From positions 1 to 64,000 of the forward strand of contig JAUWTJ010000006.1 of assembly GCA_030614785.1 (NCBI GenBank): a DNA stretch of 64,000 nt, in the 5' to 3' direction. Of this stretch, positions 10,386 to 19,957 are shown one piece after another. Under the pieces are notes generated by a model. That model ran no database searches, was not told the origin of the DNA, and saw nothing but the letters and a program-made list of their open reading frames with translations. Within the stretch, counting starts at the first letter, position 1. Each line of letters starts with the position of its first letter. The stretch is from Alphaproteobacteria bacterium (GTDB lineage: Bacteria > Pseudomonadota > Alphaproteobacteria > M2410). The position numbers and the translations under genes are program-made.

Positions 10386-10883
10386 ATGAAGCTGAATGAG
10401 CTTTCAGATAATCCCGGTGCCCGCAAGACGCGTCTGCGTGTCGGTCGCGGCATTGGTAGCGGCAAAGGCAAGACCGCAGGTCGCGGCGTCAAGGGTCAGA
10501 AATCCCGGTCAGGTGTAGCGATCAAGGGCTTTGAGGGTGGGCAGATGCCTATCCATATGCGTCTGCCGAAGCGGGGCTTTAACAAGCCGAACCGCCTGAA
10601 GTTTGCTGAGATCAATGTCGGTCGATTGCAGGCGGCTGTTGATGCAGGCAAGCTTGACGCCAAGGTAACTGTGACTGCCGAACTTCTTGTTGAGGTCGGC
10701 CTTATTCGCCGCGTCCTTGATGGCGTTCGCGTTCTCGGCCAGGGCGAGATCAAGACCGGGCTGACGCTTGATGTCGCCGGCGCAAGCAAATGTGCAGTCG
10801 AAGCCATTGAAAAGGCGGGCGGCAAGGTCAATATCAAGAGTTCGAAACCGGCACCGGCAAAAGAACCCGCAGCTGACGCGTAG
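10386..10883 (+). CDS. rplO: 50S ribosomal protein L15
   Basis: 165-residue late-assembly 50S protein. The glycine-rich N-terminal half shows [20 protein letters not shown] and [18 protein letters not shown], which are diagnostic. The last 15 residues are an Ala/Pro-rich tail ([12 protein letters not shown]) beyond the usual L15 end. It is followed by secY after 28 bases. Confidence 0.97.
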   Translation: MKLNELSDNPGARKTRLRVGRGIGSGKGKTAGRGVKGQKSRSGVAIKGFEGGQMPIHMRLPKRGFNKPNRLKFAEINVGRLQAAVDAGKLDAKVTVTAELLVEVGLIRRVLDGVRVLGQGEIKTGLTLDVAGASKCAVEAIEKAGGKVNIKSSKPAPAKEPAADA

Positions 10884-10911
10884 ATTAACAGGCGTGACGA
10901 CAGGATAGACA

Positions 10912-12240
10912 ATGGCATCAGCGGCGGAACAACTTGCGGCAAATTTGAATTTTTCTGCCTTTTCGAAGGCTGAAGAACTCAAGAAGCGCATCTGGTTCAC
11001 GCTTGGCGCCCTGATTATTTATCGGATCGGGACCTATATTCCACTTCCCGGCATTGATTTTGTCAGATGGGAAGCGCTGTTCGAGCAGCAATCCGGCGGC
11101 GTGATGGGTATTTTCAATACTTTTGCCGGCGGTGCGGTCGAACGGATGTCGATTTTCGCACTCAATATCATGCCCTATATTTCGTCATCGATTATCATTC
11201 AGTTGATGACCTCGGTGGTGCCTCATCTTGAGCAACTCAAGAAGGATGGCGAGTCAGGCCGTAAGCAGATCAATCAGTACACTCGCTATTTGACGGTTTT
11301 GCTGGCTACGGGGCAGGGTTTTGCTATTGCCCAGAGCCTTCAAGCCGCCAATGTTGCCATGAACCCCGGATTTTTCTTTATCTTTTCGGTTGTTGTGACG
11401 CTGGTCGGCGGAACGGTCTTCCTGATGTGGCTCGGCGAGCAGGTGACGGCACGCGGGGTCGGTAATGGTATTTCACTGATTATTTTCACAGGGATTGTGG
11501 CTGAATTCCCGCGGGCGCTCTACCAGATGCTGCAACTTGGCAAGCAGGGAGCCTTGAGCGCTCCGGTGCTCGTTCTGACCTTTGTTGGACTGGCTGTCAT
11601 TCTGGCTGTGATCGTTTTTGTCGAGCGCGCCCAGCGCCGCCTGCTTATTCAGTATCCCAAGCGCCAGCAGGGTAATCGCATGTTCGGCGGCGAGACCTCG
11701 CATATGCCGCTCAAGCTCAATACCGCCGGTGTTATCCCGCCGATTTTTGCCTCGTCCTTGTTGATCCTTCCGTTGACGATTGCCGGGTTTCTGGCGACAG
11801 GCGGGCCGGAATGGCTCGGTTTTGTGACGTCCTGGCTTGGTGCGGGGCAACCGCTTTATTTCGTCTTCTATGCGTCCCTTATAATTTTCTTCTGTTTCTT
11901 CTACACGGCCATTGTCTTCAATCCGGATGACACAGCTGATAATTTGAAGAAGTACGGAGGGTTCATCCCGGGTATTCGCCCTGGAAAGCGCACTGCGGAA
12001 TATCTTGATTATGTTTTGACGCGCCTGACCGTAGTTGGAGCGCTGTATTTGACCCTTGTTTGCCTGATACCGGAAATTGCACGCAGCCGGATGGGTCTTG
12101 CGTTTACTTTTGGCGGCACATCATTGCTCATCGTCGTAAGTGTAACTCTGGATACTGTGGCACAGGTTCAAAGCCATTTGCTGGCGCATCAGTATGAAGG
12201 GCTTATCAAGAAGTCCAAATTGCGGGGCAACAGGACATGA
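10912..12240 (+). CDS. secY: Preprotein translocase channel subunit SecY
   Basis: Inner-membrane channel of the general secretion pathway, 442 residues (family norm 430-450), with ten predicted transmembrane helices. Visible hallmarks are an early helix with [14 protein letters not shown], the conserved [12 protein letters not shown] segment, the cytosolic loop with [19 protein letters not shown], and [22 protein letters not shown] toward the end. Its stop overlaps the adk start by 4 bases. SecY occupies its usual spc position and would serve the envelope genes elsewhere in the window. Confidence 0.98.
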   Translation: MASAAEQLAANLNFSAFSKAEELKKRIWFTLGALIIYRIGTYIPLPGIDFVRWEALFEQQSGGVMGIFNTFAGGAVERMSIFALNIMPYISSSIIIQLMTSVVPHLEQLKKDGESGRKQINQYTRYLTVLLATGQGFAIAQSLQAANVAMNPGFFFIFSVVVTLVGGTVFLMWLGEQVTARGVGNGISLIIFTGIVAEFPRALYQMLQLGKQGALSAPVLVLTFVGLAVILAVIVFVERAQRRLLIQYPKRQQGNRMFGGETSHMPLKLNTAGVIPPIFASSLLILPLTIAGFLATGGPEWLGFVTSWLGAGQPLYFVFYASLIIFFCFFYTAIVFNPDDTADNLKKYGGFIPGIRPGKRTAEYLDYVLTRLTVVGALYLTLVCLIPEIARSRMGLAFTFGGTSLLIVVSVTLDTVAQVQSHLLAHQYEGLIKKSKLRGNRT

Positions 12241-12806
12241 ACCTGATCTTGTTAGGGCCTCCCGGTGCAGGCAAGGGCACGCAGGCTGAGCGTATGGTCG
12301 CTGATCTCGGGCTCATTCAATTGTCTACCGGTGACATGTTGCGGGCAGCGGTAGCAGCTGGCACGGATGTTGGCAGACAGGCAAAAGTCATTATGGATCG
12401 CGGCGATCTGGTTCCGGATGAGATTGTTGTTGGTATTATCGCCGACAGGATCGAGGAGCCCGATTGCAAGAATGGATTTATCCTCGACGGATTTCCTCGC
12501 AATACGGCGCAGGCGAAGGCTCTCGATGTCATGCTGACTGAAAAGAAACTGACCCTTGATGCCGTTCTTGAAATTCGTGTCGATGATAAAATTCTTATTT
12601 CACGGATTGAGGGCAGGGCCAGAGAATCAGGTGGCGAACGCAGTGATGACAATGCCGAGATCCTGAAGAAGCGCCTTGCGGTCTATCATGACCAAACGGC
12701 GCCGTTGTTGCCCTATTATGAAGCGCAGAACAGACTGAAGGTGGTAGATGGCATGTTGTCAATCGACGCCGTGTCCAAAGAGATCAAAAAGGCGCTGAAC
12801 GCCTGA
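12237..12806 (+). CDS. adk: Adenylate kinase (short-lid type)
   Basis: Catalyses ATP + AMP to 2 ADP in the cytoplasm. The P-loop GPPGAGKGT lies at residues 7-15 and the AMP-binding DGFPRN motif near residue 83. At 189 residues it is the short form: the long zinc or beta-sheet lid is replaced by a brief loop around [13 protein letters not shown]. The ATGA overlap with secY indicates coupling. A 248-base gap with several small hairpins separates it from rpsM. Confidence 0.97.
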   Translation: MNLILLGPPGAGKGTQAERMVADLGLIQLSTGDMLRAAVAAGTDVGRQAKVIMDRGDLVPDEIVVGIIADRIEEPDCKNGFILDGFPRNTAQAKALDVMLTEKKLTLDAVLEIRVDDKILISRIEGRARESGGERSDDNAEILKKRLAVYHDQTAPLLPYYEAQNRLKVVDGMLSIDAVSKEIKKALNA

Positions 12807-13054
12807 GAATATGCAGGAAAACTGCGCTTTCGGGCGCAATGTAAGGAGACGGGTAAAGGACCCTCAAACAGGGTATCAGGGAAAGTGACCTCAGAGGTTG
12901 ACTTCTTGTCGAGAGTGGCGCAAAAGAGCGCGTTAAATCGGCGCAGTTTGACGGTTTTTTACAGATTTGACATGAGCTTTGGAAATGTGCAGTGGGAAAA
13001 GCTGCGGCAGGACTGGAACTTGTGTGTATTTGGTATTTGAGCAGGAGATAGCAC
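12807..13054 (+). promoter_or_regulatory. Structured adk-rpsM spacer, probable rpsM leader
   Basis: This 248-base non-coding gap is the longest in the ribosomal cluster. It holds small hairpins: TGCGC (12823-12827) with GCGCA (12834-12838), ACCCT (12860-12864) with AGGGT (12870-12874), and ACCT (12888-12891) with AGGT (12895-12898). TTGAC-like hexamers occur at 12898, 12948 and 12967 but none has a convincing -10 partner, so no promoter is called. Confidence 0.4.
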
Positions 13055-13423
13055 GTGGCCCGTATTGCTGGGGTAAATATTCCGACGAACAAGCGCGTAC
13101 CGATCGCGTTGACCTATATTCACGGAATTGGAGATACACACGCTGAGGAAATCATTGCGAAAGTCGGTATTCCGGCTGAGCGCCGAGTGATGGAATTGAG
13201 CGATGCCGAGGTGATTCAAATCCGGGAAGTCATTGACCGTGACTACCATGTGGAGGGTGATCTTCGCCGCGAAGTTGCGATGAATATCAAACGCTTGATG
13301 GATTTGGGTTGCTACCGCGGCCTGCGCCACCGTCGCGGGCTTCCGGTTCGCGGCCAGCGCACGCACACCAATGCACGTACGCGCAAGGGTCCGGCAAAGT
13401 CGATTGCAGGCAAGAAGAAATAA
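13055..13423 (+). CDS. rpsM: 30S ribosomal protein S13
   Basis: 122-residue 30S head protein that contacts the 50S subunit and P-site t[23 protein letters not shown] follows the start and [20 protein letters not shown] is the C-terminal signature. The start is GTG at 13055, supported by AGGAG at 13043-13047 and by the family N-terminus. It opens the alpha section, which here lacks rpsD, as is usual in alphaproteobacteria. Confidence 0.97.
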   Translation: MARIAGVNIPTNKRVPIALTYIHGIGDTHAEEIIAKVGIPAERRVMELSDAEVIQIREVIDRDYHVEGDLRREVAMNIKRLMDLGCYRGLRHRRGLPVRGQRTHTNARTRKGPAKSIAGKKK

Positions 13424-13463
13424 CACGCGCTACTGTTGTGGCGCTGGAAACGGGAACTGATTA

Positions 13464-13853
13464 ATGGCTAATGACAAGACGCGGGTTCGTCGCAAAGAGA
13501 AGAAGAATATTTCTTCCGGCGTTGCGCATGTAAGTGCCTCGTTCAACAACACGAAAATCACCATTGCTGATGCGCAGGGCAATGCGATCTCCTGGTCCTC
13601 TGCCGGCACGATGGGATTTAAAGGGTCGAGGAAGTCGACGCCCTATGCTGCACAAATGGCAGCTGAGGATGCTGGCAAGAAGGCGATGGAGCATGGCGTA
13701 AAGACTTTGGAAGTGAACGTGCGTGGGCCGGGATCGGGCCGCGAGTCAGCGTTGCGTGCTTTGCAGGCGCTTGGTTTGACGGTTACGACAATTCGTGATG
13801 TGACGCCCATTCCACACAATGGCTGTCGCCCTCCGAAGCGTCGCAGAGTGTGA
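13464..13853 (+). CDS. rpsK: 30S ribosomal protein S11
   Basis: 129-residue platform protein of the 30S subunit, next to the E site. [21 protein letters not shown] and the C-terminal [18 protein letters not shown] are near-invariant. It lies 40 bases after rpsM. The following 142-base spacer contains a strong hairpin before rpoA. Confidence 0.97.
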   Translation: MANDKTRVRRKEKKNISSGVAHVSASFNNTKITIADAQGNAISWSSAGTMGFKGSRKSTPYAAQMAAEDAGKKAMEHGVKTLEVNVRGPGSGRESALRALQALGLTVTTIRDVTPIPHNGCRPPKRRRV

Positions 13854-13881
13854 TGTTGGTTTGACGATCAGCAGGGGATAA

Positions 13882-13920
13882 GGAAATCCGGTCGAAGGCC
13901 CATTCCTTCAGAGGATTTCC
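13882..13920 (+). promoter_or_regulatory. Extended stem-loop between rpsK and rpoA
   Basis: GGAAATCC (13882-13889) pairs perfectly with GGATTTCC (13913-13920). Inside it GAAGG (13894-13898) pairs with CCTTC (13905-13909) around a 6-base loop, with small bulges between the two stems. No T-tract follows, so it is not a standard terminator. An RNase processing site or protein-binding element in the rpoA leader is an inference. Confidence 0.55.
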
Positions 13921-13995
13921 AGGAGCGGCAAGGTGCTCGTAATTTAAAGCTCTTGTCATGAAAAACATTAGAAGATTTCGAAACGAGGTTTGCCC

Positions 13996-15012
13996 GTGAT
14001 TCAAAAGAATTGGCAGGAACTCATCAAGCCAAACAAGCTCGACATCAAGCCGGGCCATGATCCAATGCGTGAAGCGACTATTGTCGCGGAGCCACTGGAA
14101 CGTGGATTTGGTTTGACGCTCGGCAATGCGATGCGCCGTGTCATGCTGTCGTCGCTTCAGGGCGCCGCTGTTACCGCTGTTCACATTGATGGCGTTCTGC
14201 ACGAATTTTCATCCATTCCGGGTGTTCGTGAGGACGTTACTGATGTGATCCTCAACATTAAGCTTCTGGCGCTCAGAATGCATGTTGAAGGACCTCGCCG
14301 TCTTGTGCTGCATGCCAAGGGTCCGGGCGAGGTGACAGCAGCTTCCATTGAAGAAACCGCTGACATCGAGATCATGAACAAGGATCTTGTTCTGATGACG
14401 CTTGACGAAGGCAGTGAAGTGCGCATCGAATTTACGGTCAACATTGGCAAGGGCTATGTTCAGTCAAGCGCCAACCGTCCCGAAGATGCGCCGATCGGTC
14501 TTATTCCGGTCGACTCGCTTTACAGCCCGGTCAAACGTGTTTCCTACAAGGTCGAAAATACACGTTCAGGTCAGATTCTTGACTATGATATGCTGACCAT
14601 GGACATTGAAACAGACGGTACAATCTCTCCGGAAGATTGCGTCGCCTACGCGGCGCGCACACTTCAGGATCAGCTGCAGATCTTCATTAATTTTGAAGAG
14701 CCTCAAAGCAAGATGGCAGAGGAAGCCGCACCGGAACTTGAATTTAATCCGGCGCTTCTCAAGAAAGTTGATGAGCTTGAGCTGTCCGTTCGGTCGGCAA
14801 ACTGCCTCAAGAACGACAATATTGTTTACATTGGCGATCTCATTCAGAAGACCGAGTCTGAAATGCTTCGTACACCGAACTTTGGTCGCAAGTCTCTGAA
14901 TGAAATTAAAGAAGTTCTGGCGCAAATGGGTCTCCATCTTGGTATGGAAGTCCCTAACTGGCCACCGGATCACATTGAAGACCTGGCCAAGAAGTTTGAA
15001 GACCACTACTAG
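13996..15012 (+). CDS. rpoA: RNA polymerase subunit alpha
   Basis: 338-residue alpha subunit. The N-terminal domain (about 1-230) drives dimerisation and beta/beta' assembly and shows [20 protein letters not shown] near residues 32-51. The C-terminal domain (about 250-338) binds activators and UP elements and contains [13 protein letters not shown] and [15 protein letters not shown]. The GTG at 13996 begins [13 protein letters not shown], the conserved alphaproteobacterial start, with GAGG about 8 bases upstream; a TTG two codons earlier is in frame but less likely. Confidence 0.97.
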   Translation: MIQKNWQELIKPNKLDIKPGHDPMREATIVAEPLERGFGLTLGNAMRRVMLSSLQGAAVTAVHIDGVLHEFSSIPGVREDVTDVILNIKLLALRMHVEGPRRLVLHAKGPGEVTAASIEETADIEIMNKDLVLMTLDEGSEVRIEFTVNIGKGYVQSSANRPEDAPIGLIPVDSLYSPVKRVSYKVENTRSGQILDYDMLTMDIETDGTISPEDCVAYAARTLQDQLQIFINFEEPQSKMAEEAAPELEFNPALLKKVDELELSVRSANCLKNDNIVYIGDLIQKTESEMLRTPNFGRKSLNEIKEVLAQMGLHLGMEVPNWPPDHIEDLAKKFEDHY

Positions 15013-15062
15013 ATTTTGACAAGTGCTACGTGAGTAGCCAGTAAAGAAGTAAGGACAGAACG

Positions 15063-15476
15063 ATGCGACACGGTATCGCTCACCGCAAATTGAACAAGAC
15101 AGCAAGTCATCGCAAAGCGATGTTTGCAAACATGGCGGCTGCGCTCATTAAGCACGAGCAAATCACGACGACCTTGCCCAAGGCAAAAGAGCTGAAACCT
15201 ATCATGGACAAGCTCGTAACCCTCGGCAAGCGTGGTGACCTTCATGCCCGTCGTCAGGCTATCTCCAAAGTGCGCGACAAGGATCAGGTCAGAAAGTTGT
15301 TTGATACGCTTGGGCCACGCTACGAAGAGCGTCCCGGGGGCTATACGCGCGTGGTCAAGGCCGGTTACCGGTATGGCGATGCGGCTCCGATGGCTGTCAT
15401 CGAACTGGTTGATCGCGACCCTGCGGCCAAGGGGCTGGACTCCGGTCCGGTCAATGTCGCGACTGACGACGAGTAG
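15063..15476 (+). CDS. rplQ: 50S ribosomal protein L17
   Basis: 137-residue 50S protein near the tunnel exit. It starts [20 protein letters not shown], a diagnostic N-terminus, and has [20 protein letters not shown] in the core with a short tail. It ends the ribosomal gene cluster and is followed by a strong intrinsic terminator. Confidence 0.97.
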   Translation: MRHGIAHRKLNKTASHRKAMFANMAAALIKHEQITTTLPKAKELKPIMDKLVTLGKRGDLHARRQAISKVRDKDQVRKLFDTLGPRYEERPGGYTRVVKAGYRYGDAAPMAVIELVDRDPAAKGLDSGPVNVATDDE

Positions 15477-15500
15477 CGCGATCCTGATTTTGAAATTTGA

Positions 15501-15530
15501 AAAGGGCGGTTCTTCGGGGCCGCCCTTTTT
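15501..15530 (+). terminator. Intrinsic terminator after rplQ
   Basis: AAAGGGCGG (15501-15509) pairs perfectly with CCGCCCTTT (15520-15528) around a 10-base loop, and the descending arm runs into a T-tract ending at 15530. It lies 24 bases after the rplQ stop and closes the S10-spc-alpha cluster. Confidence 0.92.
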
Positions 15531-15654
15531 CAATGGAAAATTAACTTCGCAGCCAATGCAGATTTGATAAGATCACCGGGACGTATAAGGATCCTTGGCG
15601 GATCAAGGCCGTCAATCGCGACGTCGAACGCATTCAGGGAGGCAAGGACTCTTG

Positions 15655-17073
15655 ATGAAATTGGTAAAGCGTAATTTGGCCGGACTGGTTATTTTCACCA
15701 TGCTGTTGGTCCAGGCTGGTAGCGCCTGGGCTGACAAGCAGGTGCCCGAGACTGCATTACAGGTTAATCTGTCCTATGCCCCGGTGGTGAAGGACGTTGC
15801 ACCTGCGGTGGTCAATGTTTTTACGCGCAAAGTGGTCAAGGGGCGCAATGCGCGTTCTCCCTTTGCTGGTGACCCCCTGTTTGAGCGCTTCTTTGGCGAC
15901 CAGTTTGGCGGACGAACACGCGACCGGGTGCAAAGCTCGCTGGGGTCAGGTGTTATTGTTCACTCGGACGGTATTGTGGTGACCAACAATCATGTGATTG
16001 AACAGGGGACCGAATTCAAGGTCGTTCTGGCAGATCGGCGGGAGTTTGATGCAGAGCTCATTTTGCAGGATGAGCGCACGGATCTCGCGGTTCTGAAATT
16101 GAAAGCCAACGGAGAAGTTTTTCCCACGCTTGAGTTTTTTGATTCAGACGAAGCAGAGGTTGGCGATCTCGTGCTGGCGATCGGCAATCCGTTCGGCGTC
16201 GGGCAGACTGTGACGTCCGGGATCATATCGGCGCTTGCCCGGACCCATGTCGGTGTGTCTGACTATCAGTTCTTTATACAGACGGATGCGGCGATCAATC
16301 CTGGAAATTCAGGCGGGGCGCTGGTTGCCATGAATGGCAAGCTGGTCGGCGTCAACACGATGATCGTCTCCAGGTCCGGCGGCTCGGTCGGGATCGGCTT
16401 TGCGATCCCTGCCAACATGGTGCGTCTTGTTGTGGAATCTGCTGTTAACGGCGGCAAGATCAACCGTCCATGGCTCGGGGCGAGCGGCCAAACGGTGACC
16501 GGCGATCTGGCCTCGACACTGGGTCTTGATCGTCCGAGCGGAGTGCTCATTAACAAGCTCCATCCGGGTGGTCCGGCTGACAAGGCCGGCATTGAGGTTG
16601 GCGATGTGATCCTGCGGATCGACGGGTTTGAGGTCAATGATATGCAGTCGGCGCGCTACCGCCTTGCGACGCTGGAAGTTGGCGCCAAGGCGGACGTGAT
16701 CATTGTTCGGGGCGGCAAGGAACGCAAGGTCGGATTGAGGCTCAAGGCACCGCCGCATGAGCCGGCGGCACATGAGACGACCATTGCAACTGCATCGGTG
16801 ATGCTGGGGGTGACGGTCGCCAATCTCTCGCCTGCTTTCAACGAAGCCAAAGGGCTCGACACCATGAAAGAGGGCGTTATGGTCATCGGGATTTCGAACC
16901 GCTCGCCTGCTGCGCGTGTCGGGCTGAGGCCGGGCGATGTTGTCTTGCAGGTCAATGATGTCGAGATCAACACTGTTGAAGATCTGGTCGAGGCAACCGC
17001 CGAAGCACGGAGGCGCTGGGCACTCGTGGTCGAACGTGGCGGGCGAATCCTGCGCGTGAGCATGCGCGGGTAA
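15655..17073 (+). CDS. Periplasmic DegP/HtrA-family serine protease
   Basis: Envelope quality-control protease of 472 residues. A signal peptide is visible (MKLVKRNLAGLVIFTMLLVQ, predicted cleavage after SAWA at residue 26). The trypsin-like domain has H113 (TNNHVIE), D143 (ERTDLAV) and S219 (NPGNSGGAL). Two PDZ domains follow, roughly residues 250-345 and 370-470. The start at 15655 is chosen because the signal peptide begins there and AAGGA lies 6 bases upstream; an in-frame TTG 20 codons earlier would bury the signal peptide. It follows the rplQ terminator and precedes rarA by 32 bases, a common alphaproteobacterial order. Confidence 0.95.
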   Translation: MKLVKRNLAGLVIFTMLLVQAGSAWADKQVPETALQVNLSYAPVVKDVAPAVVNVFTRKVVKGRNARSPFAGDPLFERFFGDQFGGRTRDRVQSSLGSGVIVHSDGIVVTNNHVIEQGTEFKVVLADRREFDAELILQDERTDLAVLKLKANGEVFPTLEFFDSDEAEVGDLVLAIGNPFGVGQTVTSGIISALARTHVGVSDYQFFIQTDAAINPGNSGGALVAMNGKLVGVNTMIVSRSGGSVGIGFAIPANMVRLVVESAVNGGKINRPWLGASGQTVTGDLASTLGLDRPSGVLINKLHPGGPADKAGIEVGDVILRIDGFEVNDMQSARYRLATLEVGAKADVIIVRGGKERKVGLRLKAPPHEPAAHETTIATASVMLGVTVANLSPAFNEAKGLDTMKEGVMVIGISNRSPAARVGLRPGDVVLQVNDVEINTVEDLVEATAEARRRWALVVERGGRILRVSMRG

Positions 17074-17105
17074 CCCAAATCCAGAACAGGTACCAGGTTT
17101 AGCCA

Positions 17106-18407
17106 ATGACCTCACTCTTTGAAGCAGCCGGGATGGAACGAGAAGCGCCGACGCCGCTTGCCGAGCGCTTGCGTCCACGTTCGCTCGAGGAGGTCATCGG
17201 GCAGGATCACATTGTCGGGCCTGATGGTCCCATTGGCCGCATGGTGGCCGAGGGGCGGCTTGCGTCGATTATCCTTTGGGGGCCGCCGGGGACCGGCAAG
17301 ACGACCATTGCCCGGCTGATTGCGACCCGCGTCGGGCTGCAGTTTGAACAGATCTCAGCGGTGTTTTCCGGGGTGGCGGACCTGCGCAAGGTTTTTGAGG
17401 CGGCGAAGGCGCGGCGGCTTGCCGGGCAAGGGACGCTGCTGTTTGTCGACGAGATCCACCGTTTTAATCGGGCCCAGCAGGACGGGTTTCTTCCCAATAT
17501 GGAAGATGGCACCATTATTCTGGTTGGGGCGACGACCGAGAACCCGTCGTTTGAGCTCAATCCAGCTGTGCTGTCCCGGGCGCAGGTTCTGGTTCTAAAC
17601 CGGTTTGAAAATGAAGCCCTTGAAATCTTGCTGCAGCGCGCTGAGTCGTTGCAGGACCGCGCCCTGCCGTTGACGAACGAGGCGCGCGAGGCCCTCAAGG
17701 CGATGGCCGACGGGGACGGGCGGTACTGTCTCAACCTTGCCGAAGAACTCCTCAATCTGGAAACGGATGCGCCGCTCGATACCGAGGCGCTGACCAGGCT
17801 ACTGCAAAAACGCGCGCCGCTCTACGACAAGGGGCAGGAGGGGCACTACAATCTGATCAGCGCGTTTCACAAGACCATCCGGGGCTCGGACCCGGATGCG
17901 GCGCTGTACTATCTGGCGCGGATGCTGGCCGGCGGTGAGGACCCGCTGTTTATTCTGCGTCGGCTGGTGCGGGCAACCTCTGAAGACATTGGTCTTGCAG
18001 ACCCGCAGGCGCTGACACAGGCACTGGCAGCCAAGGAGGCTTACCTGTTCCTCGGCAGCCCCGAAGGCGAGCTTGCCATTGCGCAGGCGGTTGTCTATGC
18101 GGCGACGGCGCCCAAGTCGAACGCGCTCTACAAGGCCGCGAAGGCCTCCATGCAGGCGGCGCGCGAGAGCGGCTCGCTGATGCCGCCGAAGCAGATCCTG
18201 AATGCGCCGACGAAGCTGATGGAGGGTCTGGGATATGGCACAGGCTATGAGTACGATCACGATACGCAAGAAGGGTTTTCCGGGCAAAATTACTTTCCCG
18301 AGGAAATGGGGGACCGCAAAACCTTCTACAAGCCGGTCGAACGCGGCTTTGAGCGCGAGATCGCCAAGCGGCTTGCCTACTGGTCAAAACTGCGTCCCAA
18401 AGGCTGA
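17106..18407 (+). CDS. rarA: Replication-associated recombination protein A (AAA+ ATPase)
   Basis: RarA/MgsA helps manage stalled replication forks; it is the bacterial relative of WRNIP1 and Mgs1. The 433-residue protein has Walker A GPPGTGKT at residues 59-66, Walker B with DEIHRFN at 114-120, sensor 1 GATTENPSFELN near 140, and the C-terminal tetramerisation region with ATAPKSNALYKA. The neighbourhood is conserved in alphaproteobacteria but does not refine the function. A nested inverted repeat begins at the base after its stop codon. Confidence 0.95.
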   Translation: MTSLFEAAGMEREAPTPLAERLRPRSLEEVIGQDHIVGPDGPIGRMVAEGRLASIILWGPPGTGKTTIARLIATRVGLQFEQISAVFSGVADLRKVFEAAKARRLAGQGTLLFVDEIHRFNRAQQDGFLPNMEDGTIILVGATTENPSFELNPAVLSRAQVLVLNRFENEALEILLQRAESLQDRALPLTNEAREALKAMADGDGRYCLNLAEELLNLETDAPLDTEALTRLLQKRAPLYDKGQEGHYNLISAFHKTIRGSDPDAALYYLARMLAGGEDPLFILRRLVRATSEDIGLADPQALTQALAAKEAYLFLGSPEGELAIAQAVVYAATAPKSNALYKAAKASMQAARESGSLMPPKQILNAPTKLMEGLGYGTGYEYDHDTQEGFSGQNYFPEEMGDRKTFYKPVERGFEREIAKRLAYWSKLRPKG

Positions 18408-18505
18408 TACCATGTTTCTCAAGACGGGGTCAGACACCATTTGTTGTGATCGTGGTACCATGAAATTGTCATATAGTGTCTGACCCCATTTGTTAAAACA
18501 TGGTA
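18408..18505. repeat. 98 bp nested inverted repeat, probable RAYT/REP-like element
   Basis: Outer arms TACCATGTTT (18408-18417) and AAACATGGTA (18496-18505) are perfect inverted repeats. Inner arms GGGGTCAGACAC (18426-18437) and GTGTCTGACCCC (18476-18487) are also perfect. Each inner arm is followed by ATTTGTT, so the element has a direct-repeat component too. GTCTGACCCC-type hairpins are often seen beside REP-associated tyrosine transposases; no transposase is present here, so this would be a non-autonomous copy. It starts exactly after the rarA stop and may act as a transcript-end structure. Confidence 0.65.
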
Positions 18506-18566
18506 GTGTTGACAAGCGGTGCTGCTGCCGCCAGAACAGGGTTTTCCTGAACCATCGGAACTGCGC

Positions 18567-18959
18567 GTGCCTTCATCTGTGAGTGTTATTCTTGCCGTCG
18601 CCGCTGGCGGGGCTCTTGGTGCATCGGGGCGGCATCTTGTGTCGCGGGCCTCGGTGCATTTGCTGGGGACCGGTTTTCCCTGGGGCACAGTGTTCGTGAA
18701 TGTTCTGGGCTCCTTTGCGATGGGGGTGCTGATTGAACTGGCCGCGCTCAAGCTGTCGATGTCACTGGAGATGCGCGCCTTTGTCTTTGTCGGGCTGCTG
18801 GGCGGGTTCACGACTTTCTCAACGTTCTCTCTGGACGCTGTGACGCTTTTTGAACGAGGAGAGATGATGCCTGCATTCTTCTATGTATCGGGGTCCGTGG
18901 TGGCCTCGGTGGCGGGCCTGTTTCTTGGTCTTGGCCTGATGCGTCAGGTGCTGGCATGA
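18567..18959 (+). CDS. crcB: Fluoride ion channel CrcB/Fluc
   Basis: Small inner-membrane protein that forms dual-topology dimers and exports fluoride. Four hydrophobic segments are visible, with the family motifs GGALGASGRHLVSR, TVFVNVLGSFAMG and GGFTTFSTFSLD. I chose the GTG at 18567 (130 residues, near the family norm); a GTG at 18519 would add 16 non-hydrophobic residues. No fluoride riboswitch was recognised in the short upstream region, which is taken up by the nested repeat. Its stop overlaps the next start by 4 bases. Confidence 0.88.
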   Translation: MPSSVSVILAVAAGGALGASGRHLVSRASVHLLGTGFPWGTVFVNVLGSFAMGVLIELAALKLSMSLEMRAFVFVGLLGGFTTFSTFSLDAVTLFERGEMMPAFFYVSGSVVASVAGLFLGLGLMRQVLA

Positions 18960-19957
18960 GCGGGGTTACCAAACAGGAAGTTGATGCCGCCTTCGACGGA
19001 CGGCGGATTGATCGCTGGTTCAAGGATCGTTATCCGGACCTGCCGCGCTCGCGGCTGGAAAAGCTCCTGCGCACAGGCCAAATCCGTCTCGACGGCAAGC
19101 GGGTGAAGTCCAGTTCCAGACTTGAAGAGGGGCAGATCATTCGGGTCCCGCCGATTGAAACCACCGGCAAAAGGCCTGCCCTCAAGGTGTCGGACAAGGA
19201 TCGTGGCTTCATCCGGAGCCTCGTGATCTACGAAGACGACGACATGATCGCGATCAATAAACCGCCCGGCCTGGCTGTCCAGGGCGGCACAGGAACGGAG
19301 CGCCATGTGGACGGGATGCTCGAGGGTCTGGTGCCCAGGAATGGGGATCGGCCAAAGCTGGTTCATCGGCTGGACAAGGATACCTCAGGTGTTCTTTTAT
19401 TAGCAAAAACAGCGAAGTCGGCAAAGTTCCTTACAGATAAGTTCAGGGGTAAAGAGGCCAGAAAACTCTATTGGGCGCTCGTCGCCGGAGTGCCGAGGCC
19501 GCGCAAGGGAACGATCAATCTGGCGCTGGCCAAACAGGGCGGCGGCAAATATGGCGAGCGGGCGATGCCGGTCTACAATGATGAAGAAGACCCGGCGCTG
19601 CTTGCTGACGCCAAACAGGCGGTCACCAATTATGCGGTTATTGAGGAAGCAGGCCAACGGGCCTCGTTTGTGGTGTTCTGGCCCGAGACGGGGCGGACGC
19701 ACCAGCTGCGTGCCCATGCGGCCGCTATCGGTCATCCCATCGCCGGGGACGTGAAATATGGTGAGGAAAAAGCCGTCATCGGCGGTGAAATTGAAAACCG
19801 GATGCATCTTCATGCCTATTCGCTTTCCATTCCGCATCCCGATGGTCACCAGGTTAACCTTGTTGCGGGGCTCCCGCCGCACATGAAGAAGACGTGGCGT
19901 CTTTTTTGCTTTGATGAGGTCCTGGAAGAGGATCCGTTCGAAGATGGTACGAAATAA
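18956..19957 (+). CDS. RluA-family 23S rRNA pseudouridine synthase (RluC-like)
   Basis: Converts specific uridines of 23S rRNA to pseudouridine. The 333-residue protein has an N-terminal S4 RNA-binding domain (about residues 12-70) and a synthase domain with KLVHRLDKDTSGVLLLAKT, whose catalytic aspartate is D140. The RTHQLRAH motif near residue 247 is also present. The S4 domain and length favour RluC or RluD over RluA; the exact target uridines cannot be read from sequence. It overlaps crcB by 4 bases and the following HAD gene by 14 bases. Confidence 0.92.
   Translation: MSGVTKQEVDAAFDGRRIDRWFKDRYPDLPRSRLEKLLRTGQIRLDGKRVKSSSRLEEGQIIRVPPIETTGKRPALKVSDKDRGFIRSLVIYEDDDMIAINKPPGLAVQGGTGTERHVDGMLEGLVPRNGDRPKLVHRLDKDTSGVLLLAKTAKSAKFLTDKFRGKEARKLYWALVAGVPRPRKGTINLALAKQGGGKYGERAMPVYNDEEDPALLADAKQAVTNYAVIEEAGQRASFVVFWPETGRTHQLRAHAAAIGHPIAGDVKYGEEKAVIGGEIENRMHLHAYSLSIPHPDGHQVNLVAGLPPHMKKTWRLFCFDEVLEEDPFEDGTK

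Noticed and set aside
12823-12838. Hairpin after adk as an intrinsic terminator
   Set aside because: The 5-base stem is short and no T-tract follows; it is treated as part of the rpsM leader.
18509-18514. TTGACA upstream of crcB as promoter -35
   Set aside because: No acceptable -10 hexamer occurs at 15-19 bases downstream.
18506-18566. Possible fluoride riboswitch upstream of crcB
   Set aside because: The conserved GGCGAUGG-type start and pseudoknot pattern were not found; the region is short and mostly occupied by the repeat element.
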